Shown: piece by piece, positions 56,501-64,000 of the stretch
How the letters are laid out: every line of letters begins with the position of its first letter
Numbering within the stretch: position 1 is the stretch's first letter
Source: Parastagonospora avenae f. sp. tritici 18332-5
Taxonomy: Eukaryota > Ascomycota > Dothideomycetes > Pleosporales > Phaeosphaeriaceae
NCBI GenBank assembly: GCA_022559985.1
Contig: JAFJTR010000104.1
Location: 32,729 to 96,728 of the forward strand
DNA: 64,000 bases
Reading direction: 5' to 3'
Translations under genes and position numbers: made by a program
Notes under the pieces: generated by a model
What the model was told of the DNA's origin: nothing
The model's database searches: none
The model's input: only the letters and a program-made list of their open reading frames with translations

Positions 56501-58922
56501 GCCACAGAGGGTCCGGCCCACAAAACTGGTTCGAGTCCACGCTGAAGGAGAATCCGTTACAGCTGTGGAACATAATGTTCATCGACTCACCCTTGGCTGG
56601 GACCCAGAAGCCCACAGCAGGACCATGATTAATCCTGTACGCGACGCGAGCCTGGCTGCTGCCCAGCTCGATTTCAAGGTTGAAGCGCCAAAATGTGACT
56701 CCGCGCTCAGCATGGAGACGTACGCCAGGTACTTCACGGAATTTGCCTAGCTTTTCACCGTCCTTCTTGTGGATGCGAGAAGACCTAGCGCCTGACCCAT
56801 TAGGACCATAAGCGCTTCGGGTCTGGCAGAAGATGCCGGTGTCGTCCTCGATGCGCGACAAATCCTCGTCTTCGGCAATCTCGTCGACTGGCTTCACGTA
56901 AAGAGTTTTGCCAGTTCGCGATACCTTGTATTGTCCCTCGATAGGGTCAACATAAGCGGGATCCAGATCATGGTCATCGACCTCGCGGGGCGGCGGTGGG
57001 AGAATGTCCATAGGTTGCTTGAACAACCGCAGTGTTGGTGGCTTCGTGTACGAGGATTCCGCGTCGACTGTCACAATCATTACACTGCCACGCCATATTT
57101 CCTTCTCTTTTCCTGGGCGACTCTTGTCTCTGCGAAGTCCAGTGTAGCGCAACAGTGGCCCGCACTTGAGATACAAAGCCGGGCTGAAAGATGTCTGCGC
57201 CGCGGGCTGGTCCGCATAGCCATCGTACGTAGGCTCTGCGTAGCCGCCGCTAGAGCGACGTCTTCTCGCAGCTTGGCTCTCCTCCCACCACGCTTTGTTC
57301 GTGTTGTTGGCTCTGGCTGGTGCGTCTAGGTCTAGATCCTCCGCGACCAGGGCACCTATCGGACCTTTCCTCCATTCTTCCAACATGGGAGGTGCAACAT
57401 ATCTCCTCTCTGAGCCATCATCGCTAGTATCGTGTCTGAAATGATGATGGTGGTGATGGTGAGATTCGTGAGAGGGCTGCTGTTGCAGATCAGATTCGGG
57501 CCCAGAGAAGCTAACACTCTTGCGTGTTACCGGAATCGGCGGAATGATAGGCGATTTGTATGGCTGTACTGGTTGTAGTGGCTGTACTGGGTGGACTGGG
57601 TGCTGGTTCAGGCCTCGCTCGGTGTTCTTATGGTCGATCTGCTGTTGCTGCATCTCCATTTGTGCAGCCATGATACCTCTGCTGTCTCTTCTCCTATCGT
57701 TGCTCACGGGCTTTCCAGCTGGAACAGGTGCCGACGAGACCCTTTTGCTATTCGCGCGTGAGACCTCAGCACCTCCTGCGGTGTCGCCGACGCCCTCCAA
57801 GCCAAGCCCAGCAGGACTTGCGATTGGCTTCCTACTGATGTTTTGCGCAGGACCGGCACTTCGATCGCGGAAGCTGCCACTGCCCCTTGCAACGCCAATT
57901 GGCTCTTTTCCTTTGACACTATGATTTCGCGCGATGGTGGTGTTTGTATGCGGTGATGTGTAGGAGCCAGACGATGCGCGTTGTTTTTGCGATGGCAGTT
58001 GCTGACGAGCGGAGGCGGTGGTGGCTTGACCGGCGGATGGATCCCATGGCTCGCTCACGTCGTAACCAATCTCGGATTCCATGTCGCTGATGGCCGGAGA
58101 CATTGCCCTATTCTGTGCGGGCATGGAGACGTGGCGCCTCGTACTTGACTTTCGGACAGGAGCATTCTTGGACGCTTCTGGTTCCGAAGGTCCATGGAAC
58201 TCAACAACGCGCTGCTGCTTTTCAGCAGCTTCTCGCGCACGGCGTTCCCTCCTTTCAGCTTCAGCCTTCTCTTGTGCTATCAGCTCGGCTTCCAATATGC
58301 GCGCTCTTCTCTCTTCCTTGCTGATGTCGTCCAGCTTGCCCTCCAATTTCTGCAATGGCGAACGATCAGGCACTGACGGCTTACGCTGGGAGCCTCGTCG
58401 CTCCACTGCTCCAGACAAGGGCTCGACCGGCGCATACGGTGGCGATCGCAAACTGATGAGCCTGTCGGCGGCGGACTGAATAACTGGCTGCTGTCTGCTG
58501 GGATTCAGCTGGATTGCTGGATCTCTTGCTCGGGCAGACTGTTGCCGGGGAGGCACTCTTGCGCTCGCCTTGGATCCGTAGGGGTCCTTGTATGACATGG
58601 GCGGTGCTCGTGGGACGTCGGGCGCAGCGGGTACCGATTCGTTCATTGCGCCCGTCGTGGGAGGCGGAATGTTCTGACTCTGTCGCCGCCGGTGCGAAGA
58701 GCCTCTCGCGACGCCATTGGCATTAGGGGCGGCGGCGACTGGCCGGGCGGTATTGCTGGGCATGGCGTTCGCGGTGGCAGGTGGTTCGACTGGCACGAAT
58801 GTTGGTTGCGCGTCTGCTGGGCGACGGTAGGATGAGGCGCGCTTTTGTGGAAAACTGTCGGGGGCTTTCAGGAGGGAGGAACTGGGCACTCGTGAGGAGT
58901 GGGTGGCACTACTGTTCTCCAT
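53536..58922 (-). CDS. Large PhoD-like phosphatase with long disordered arms
   Basis: Exons 58922-56214 and 56166-53536 (47-nt intron) give 1779 aa. Residues 1-530 are disordered, rich in Ser, Pro, Arg and Gln, with a charged helix (ISKEERRARILEAELIAQEK) and a His run (SHHHHHHHFRH). Then comes the catalytic region: CGPLLRYTGLRRD, a beta-rich part, MIGGGDQIYND (about 823), NIWDDHDIIDGFGSYPHHF across the exon join (about 894), VAFLGLDCRTERQRDE, GVPIAYPRLNFLEN and ILGGDVHLAAVGQF (about 1100). The Asp/His/Asn metal ligands of the metallophosphatase/PhoD fold are therefore present. The C-terminal 600 residues are again disordered (Ser/Arg/Gly/Pro) and end KKKKWQIWK. Substrate is unknown; fungal members of this group are uncharacterised or linked to cell-wall and septation processes. 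Confidence 0.88.
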
Positions 58923-59862
58923 CTTGTGACGAGAACATGTGTAGTATCCAGTTGTGGTGACCTAAGGTTAGGCGGCACCTATCAATTTGTTGCAATCGCA
59001 ACAGCCGGAAAAATGCGAAGTGGTACTGTCACATTGACTGCTCAGGCTAGATCTTGAACGGGCTGGATTCGTGGAATCTACCTAAGAATAGTGGATGATG
59101 CGGAGATGCTGCGGAGTTCGATGCAGGGTGGGATGTGCGACTGGAAGTGAACTGTAGGTGCAATGCGGCGCGAAAAGGGCGACAGATGGAAGCGCGCTGC
59201 AAAAAATCAAGGGCAGGATAGTACAAGGAATGGAGGTGCGAGATACAGGGAAGACTTGATGATATGCATGACAGTCAGCTCATGGCAGCGCCGCGCGTGG
59301 GGCTGGGAACCTTGGAAAGTTGGTGGTTGGGAAGGCCAGCTAGCACGAAATAGCTCCACACCGCCTTCCCGTTCTGCCATCAAGGGCCGGTCCTTCCCTT
59401 TGAGCTCCGTGTGGCTAGTGCGCGTGGCTGAGGCGGCATCTCTGGCACTCCCGACGCTGCAGGTGCGGCGATGCAGTGTGGACACCTGTGACACTCGATC
59501 CCCGAGAATTGATATTCACTACATCGTCGCCGAAGACAGACCAACTGCTGCTGTTCTCTCTTCCTCTCCCACCCCCGACATCCTCAAAACGACGACGTAT
59601 TCATTGCTACCGGCTGCCCTGTCAGCGCACTTACTGGGCCGATTACATCCGTTTTAGACACTTGTTGTATCCTTGTCGGACCCTTCTCCTGCCTCAATAA
59701 GCCTACAATACGCTTTCACCCGCCAGATCTCCTCACCCCCACCATTCGCCGGCGAACCTCACCTACTGTACGAATAAACACCGCCCTTTCGCTTCCGTGC
59801 GCCGTGACCCATCACATCACATGCTCGCCGCCTGTTCATAGTTACCTTCCGGCGCCGTCGCC
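58923..59862. other. Divergent intergenic region, PhoD-like / KexB
   Basis: 940 bases between two start codons. The 300 bases before KexB are CT-rich, as is usual near fungal transcription starts. No gene seen. Confidence 0.45.
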
Positions 59863-62370
59863 ATGCGCATCCTCAACCTCTGGAACCTGCTATCCGCTGC
59901 GAGTCTGGCAACAGCAGCCCAGCATCTCCCGCCCCGAAACTACTCGAGCCACGACTACTATGCCGTCCACATCGACCCGACCTCATCGCCGCTAGAGGTT
60001 GCTGCGCATCTGGGGTTGACGTACGAAGGCCCCCTTAGTTCGCTCGCTGAGCACCATGTCTTCAAAGCGCTCAAGCACGACAACGACATCATAGATGAGG
60101 CCAGGCAGGATCTGAAGCGGAGGAGACGGAAGCGCGAGATTGGATACGAGAGCCACCCCCTGGACAGCGTGCGCTTCACACAAAAGCAGAAGATCAAGCC
60201 GCGCCACTGGAAGCGCAGTGTGATTCCTGAGCGACAGGACCGAGCTGGGATCCAAATAACGGATGCCATCAGGGCGCAGCGCGAAATCGCAGGCAAGCTC
60301 GAGATCCACGACCCCATCTTCGAAGAACAGTGGCACATCTTCAACGTGAAGACACCCGGCAACGACATCAACGTCACAGATGTATGGATGCAAGGCATAA
60401 CTGGCAAGGGTGTGACGGCTTGTGTGGTTGACGATGGTCTGGACTACGACAGCAACGATCTCAAGGACAACTTCTTTCCCGAAGGCTCTCACGACTACAA
60501 CGACCACGAAGACCTGCCCACCCCGAAACTGTCCGACGATAGACACGGCACCAGATGCGCTGGAGAGATCGCTGCTGGACGAAACGACGCCTGTGGTGTG
60601 GGTCTGGCATACGACGCGAAGATTTCGGGTGTGCGCATTCTGTCAGGCGACATCACGGACATGGACGAAGCCCTGGCCATCAACTACGAGATGCAGAAGA
60701 ACTTCATCTACTCGTGCTCATGGGGCCCTCCGGACGATGGCAAGACTATGCAGGCGCCAGGTATTCTTATTGAGAAGGCCATGGTCACTGCCGTACAACA
60801 AGGACGCGGGGGCAAGGGCTCCATCTACGTGTTCGCGGCAGGCAACGGTGCTGCTAGCGACGACAACTGCAACTTTGACGGCTACACCAACAGCATCTAC
60901 AGCATCACGGTTGGCGCTATTGACAAGAACAACCAGCATCCGTACTACTCCGAAGCTTGCTCCGCCCAGTTAGTTGTCACCTACAGCAGTGGCGGCGGTG
61001 ACTCTATCCACACCACGGACGTTGGTGCAAACAAGTGCACGAGCCAGCACGGAGGCACGTCTGCGGCTGGACCCATTGGTGTTGGAGTGTATGCGCTCTT
61101 GCTTGAGGCGCGTCCCGATCTCACATGGCGCGATGTTCAGTGGCTCACAGTCATGACTGCTGTTCCGTTTGATACACCAAGCGACTGGACAAAGACTGCG
61201 CTCGATCGCATGTATAGCCATCAGTTCGGGTACGGAAAGCTCGATGCATGGGCCATTGTCGAGAAGTCCAAAGACTGGAAGCTCGTCAAGCCACAAGCCT
61301 GGTTCTGGTCACCCTGGATGCACGTCAAGAAGGCCATTCCCGAAGGCGACCACGGCCTGGCTAGCGTGTTTGAAGTTACAGCTGATATGCTCAAGGAAGC
61401 CAATCTCGAGCGCGTCGAGCACATCACACTCACAATGAACGTCAAGCATCAGCGTCGTGGGGATCTGCTTGTCCAACTTCACTCCCCCACTGGAATGATC
61501 AGTCATTTGTCTACAGCTCGACGAGACGACGAAGACATCCGCGGCTACCAGGACTGGACCTTTATGTCTGTCGCTCACTGGGGCGAATCTGGCGTCGGCA
61601 ACTGGACCGTCATCATCAAGGACGTCATCTCCGGAAACAACAAGAAGGGCACCTTCGTCGACTGGAAGTTGCGTCTCTGGGGCGAGTCTATTGACGCCGC
61701 GAAAGCCAAGCTTCTGCCCATCCCCACAGAGCACGATGATGATGACCACGACAAGATTGAAGATCATCCCGCGCACACTACTTCAGTGTCTGTTCCTGCG
61801 GGTACTAAGCCAACCATGACTGGCAACCCCTCTGATCACCCCGATCGCCCAGTAAACCAAAAGCCATCTCAGACTTTGACTGATGTGCAACAGACAGCGA
61901 CGGTTACCTCTTCTCCCACGGCATCTTCTACTCCCGCTGAGAATTTCCTACCAAGCATCTTCCCCACGTTCGGCGTCTCGAAACGGACGCAGATCTGGAT
62001 CTACGGCTCGCTTGCTCTTATTATCGTCTTCGTTATCGGTCTCGGCGCATATCTCTTCATCGCGCGCAGGAAGCGACTCAGGGATAGCAGGGATTCGTAC
62101 GAGTTTGAGGTCCTGGATGACATTGAGGATAGGGAAGATACCGGTATGCTTGGCGCGGCTGCGGGTCGCAAGAAGCATGCGAGGAGGGGTGGAGAGCTTT
62201 ATGATGCGTTTGCTGGCGAGTCGGACGAGGATCTGTTGAGCGATGAGGATGGCGATGAAGGCCCATACAGAGATCGCGATGGAGACAGATTCAACGAGAA
62301 GTTCGAGGCAGCGGATGAAAGTGACGAGGGCACTGGTAGTAGCAGTAGCTCAGCGGGTAAGCGGCAGTAA
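59863..62370 (+). CDS. kexB: Kexin, Golgi proprotein convertase (KexB / Kex2)
   Basis: Calcium-dependent serine protease of the late Golgi that cleaves secreted precursors after KR/RR. Single exon, 835 aa. Signal peptide MRILNLWNLLSAASLATAA; pro-domain with the auto-processing site HWKR118-SVIPE. S8 triad: Asp190 (VVDDGLDYD), His228 (DRHGTRCAGE) and Ser400 (GGTSAAGP), with oxyanion Asn328 (AAGNGA). P domain to about residue 620, with HWGESGVGNWTVII as its typical core. A Ser/Thr/Pro-rich stalk (VSVPAGTKPTMTGN onward) precedes one membrane segment (about 711-733, IWIYGSLALIIVFVIGLGAY). The acidic cytosolic tail contains YEFEVLDD, a tyrosine-type sorting signal for TGN retrieval. All features of fungal kexins are present and intact. 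Confidence 0.97.
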   Translation: MRILNLWNLLSAASLATAAQHLPPRNYSSHDYYAVHIDPTSSPLEVAAHLGLTYEGPLSSLAEHHVFKALKHDNDIIDEARQDLKRRRRKREIGYESHPLDSVRFTQKQKIKPRHWKRSVIPERQDRAGIQITDAIRAQREIAGKLEIHDPIFEEQWHIFNVKTPGNDINVTDVWMQGITGKGVTACVVDDGLDYDSNDLKDNFFPEGSHDYNDHEDLPTPKLSDDRHGTRCAGEIAAGRNDACGVGLAYDAKISGVRILSGDITDMDEALAINYEMQKNFIYSCSWGPPDDGKTMQAPGILIEKAMVTAVQQGRGGKGSIYVFAAGNGAASDDNCNFDGYTNSIYSITVGAIDKNNQHPYYSEACSAQLVVTYSSGGGDSIHTTDVGANKCTSQHGGTSAAGPIGVGVYALLLEARPDLTWRDVQWLTVMTAVPFDTPSDWTKTALDRMYSHQFGYGKLDAWAIVEKSKDWKLVKPQAWFWSPWMHVKKAIPEGDHGLASVFEVTADMLKEANLERVEHITLTMNVKHQRRGDLLVQLHSPTGMISHLSTARRDDEDIRGYQDWTFMSVAHWGESGVGNWTVIIKDVISGNNKKGTFVDWKLRLWGESIDAAKAKLLPIPTEHDDDDHDKIEDHPAHTTSVSVPAGTKPTMTGNPSDHPDRPVNQKPSQTLTDVQQTATVTSSPTASSTPAENFLPSIFPTFGVSKRTQIWIYGSLALIIVFVIGLGAYLFIARRKRLRDSRDSYEFEVLDDIEDREDTGMLGAAAGRKKHARRGGELYDAFAGESDEDLLSDEDGDEGPYRDRDGDRFNEKFEAADESDEGTGSSSSSAGKRQ

Positions 62371-62598
62371 AATGGTGGTTGCGGGACTTTGGTCTATCGT
62401 TTCTCTTTCAATTTCATGTCTTTGCTCGAATGAGCGGTCATTGGGTGGCGTTTCACAAGTACAGACAACAGGTCGGTAGATATAGCCCCCTGATGGTAGA
62501 TACATAGGCGCAGGGAAATGAAATGGGTATCATATCGTCTACTCTACATGCTATGCTTTTCCTGTCCTAAACGCCTTTCATGCAGCAAATTAACTTGA
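62371..62598. other. Convergent 3' intergenic region
   Basis: 228 bases holding the KexB and RCL1 3' ends. Nothing else seen. Confidence 0.45.
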
Positions 62599-63822
62599 CT
62601 ACGCAACCTTTCGTCCTACATTTCCCACGCCCCTTCCTACAACACTGACAACAACCTCGCCCCTCTCATTCTCCCCGCTCTGCTCGCGGAACCCCCATGC
62701 ACTCCCGCCAAATGCCAGCGAATCTCTCGCCAGCTGGATCACTTCTTCGCTCGCGAGTACATCTCGCCCCAGCGCCACGCGCCCCACATCTTCCGACCCC
62801 ATCGCCATGAGCATCAGCATCGTCGGCGCCGCCACGCTCTCTACACAGCCTGCCTGGCTGATCTTCTCCAGCAGCTGGTACGCGCACTGCTTTCCAATTT
62901 CATCCGCGGGCACGCCGCCTTCAGGCGGCGAACACACGTCTGCAGAGTATATGCATCCCGTGGAGCTCTCGGCGACAAGCGAGAGGCCGAAGCCCACCGC
63001 GCCTTTGACTTTCGAGCCCACCTGGCCTCTGTTATTCGTCGTCGGCACGAGCGGCGCGGGACTCGCGTCGCTGAAAATGTACGTATCCGGGACAAATTTA
63101 TTTAATACCCCGCGCGCCTCGTGGATCATGCGCTCGTTGTTGGTCTTAGGGACCTCGACGCAGTATGCGACGCCTCTGATTTTCTTGACGCGGCCGGGGT
63201 TGAGCAGGTGCAGTGTCTTCGGGAGGCGGACTTGGTGGTTGAACACCAACTGCACCTCGCCGCCCGCGCTTTTCCCCGTCTGTGGCGCGCACGAGCGCTT
63301 GAGAATGCGGAGTTCGATGTTGCGCTCGATGCCGAAGGATTTGTATAGAGGGAGGATGGCGGTGCGGATTGTGTCTGCGCTGGGGTCACCGGAGGTCGTT
63401 GACGAGGTCACGCAGCCCTCGCCGTGGAAGGTGGCGTTTACGTTCCCCTTGCTGAATGGCGCGAGGATACATAGCGGGATCAACCACCAACTGACGCCTC
63501 TGCGCGCGCATTCCCGTGGAATTTCGTGGCGTATGACGCCGCCGGATGCGCCGAGGCCTTCTGCGGAGCCGGTGATGAGGCCGGGGCGGAACACGAGCGT
63601 GGTGCCTGTCATACTGAATTGGATCTGAGAGCCATTTGTGACGGCGTCGAGGAGCCGGATGAAGTTTGTTTCGTGCCGTGTGAGGCCCGGGTTAGTGGAT
63701 GTGGAGCGGATTTGAGAGATGCGGACGGGGCGGCCGGTGAGGGTTGCGAGGAGGAGGCGTGTGGTGAGGTGACGGTGGCCCGTGAATTGTACGAGGGCTT
63801 GGGGAGATTCGTCGGCAGCCAT
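62599..63822 (-). CDS. RCL1: 18S rRNA processing endonuclease Rcl1 (RNA cyclase-like)
   Basis: Nucleolar protein of the SSU processome, partner of GTPase Bms1, acting at pre-rRNA cleavage site A2. Single exon, 407 aa from the ATG at 63822; an in-frame ATG at 63948 would add 42 unrelated residues. Family blocks: FTGHRHLTTRLLLATLTGRP, LTRHETNFIRLLDAVTNGS, FRPGLITGSAEG, WWLIPLCILAPFSKGNVN, DTIRTAILPLYKSFGIERN, GEVQLVFNHQVRLPKTLHLL, NPGRVKKIRGVAYCVEV and FVPDTYIFSDASP. The catalytic His of true RNA 3'-phosphate cyclases near the C-terminus is not apparent, as expected for Rcl1. Confidence 0.95.
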   Translation of the reverse strand: MAADESPQALVQFTGHRHLTTRLLLATLTGRPVRISQIRSTSTNPGLTRHETNFIRLLDAVTNGSQIQFSMTGTTLVFRPGLITGSAEGLGASGGVIRHEIPRECARRGVSWWLIPLCILAPFSKGNVNATFHGEGCVTSSTTSGDPSADTIRTAILPLYKSFGIERNIELRILKRSCAPQTGKSAGGEVQLVFNHQVRLPKTLHLLNPGRVKKIRGVAYCVEVPKTNNERMIHEARGVLNKFVPDTYIFSDASPAPLVPTTNNRGQVGSKVKGAVGFGLSLVAESSTGCIYSADVCSPPEGGVPADEIGKQCAYQLLEKISQAGCVESVAAPTMLMLMAMGSEDVGRVALGRDVLASEEVIQLARDSLAFGGSAWGFREQSGENERGEVVVSVVGRGVGNVGRKVA

Positions 63823-63974
63823 TTTGGGGGGTGAGGTGCGAATTGCAATGTGATCTAAGGCGGAATTTATGGTGAACTCTTGGTCGCGAACTTTTCTTAT
63901 CGATACCGTGGGTGACGGCCCAACGAGCCGGACGGCCCAACGAGCCACCCGAACACCAAAACCAGCACCTCAAC

Positions 63975-64000
63975 ATGAGCCTATTAAGCTACGTACAATA
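63975..64000 (+). CDS. Possible start of a divergent gene, cut by the window edge
   Basis: An ATG in a CAACATGAG context, 153 bases from the RCL1 start, opens MSLLSYVQ to the edge. The layout (short divergent spacing, good start context, A before ATG) resembles the other gene pairs here. Eight codons are too few to identify anything. Confidence 0.25.

Noticed and set aside
62807..63628. 273-codon plus-strand frame
   Set aside because: Antisense shadow of RCL1, which is clearly coding on the minus strand.
1..64000. CRISPR arrays, rRNA, tRNA, intact transposons, centromere or telomere repeats
   Set aside because: No regularly spaced repeats, no convincing tRNA A/B-box pair such as GGTTCGAATCC, no transposase or reverse transcriptase frames and no TTAGGG arrays were seen by eye. 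A weak tRNA or snoRNA could have been missed.

Overview
This 64 kb window is nuclear DNA from a filamentous ascomycete (Pezizomycotina). The signs are about 25 genes on both strands, short introns (mostly 45-80 nt, GT...AG with CTRAY-like branch sites), divergent gene pairs with short shared promoters, and filamentous-fungal proteins such as a KexB convertase, a HapC-type CCAAT factor, a CLIP-170 homologue and a long PhoD-like phosphatase. A tandem family of small proteins with an 'SPLLRLPAELRNxIY' start is typical of Dothideomycetes, perhaps Pleosporales. That placement is inference, because no search could be run.

Layout. 1-7.6 kb: secreted GH16 glucanase (cut by the window edge), an Rtc5-like TLDc protein with unresolved exons, and the divergent pair ALG12 / PFA4-type palmitoyltransferase. 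8-12 kb: HAP3 (HapC), prefoldin subunit 2 and CMC2. 12.3-27 kb: housekeeping genes rich in spliceosome functions (NTR2, SmG, intronless BRR2), with an APH-fold kinase-like protein and a CAP-Gly microtubule protein between them. 27-32 kb: an accessory block of five diverged tandem copies of one small F-box-like/2EXR-like family. Only one copy is fully open; the others carry premature stops. 32.3-36.6 kb: membrane-anchored S33 peptidase and a glycine-rich RRM protein. 38.7-44.5 kb: a disordered nuclear-type unknown, inorganic pyrophosphatase with a possible mitochondrial start, mitoribosomal mL53, and SEC20 ending in KDEL. 44.5-48.1 kb: a 3.6 kb gene-poor stretch with a strand-biased CCAAAA word. 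48.1-53 kb: a second accessory block with a CorA-like membrane protein divergent from a protein kinase-like gene, a local duplication, and a broken F-box-like relative. 53.5-64 kb: PhoD-like phosphatase, KexB, RCL1 and perhaps the start of one more gene.

Exon boundaries were worked out by hand from splice signals, frame and family similarity. Where joined exons are listed, the summed length is a multiple of three. No CRISPR array, rRNA, convincing tRNA or intact transposon was seen. The best candidates for novelty are the decaying tandem family at 27-32 kb, the CorA-like/kinase pair at 48-52 kb, and the CCAAAA-rich gene desert at 44.5-47 kb.
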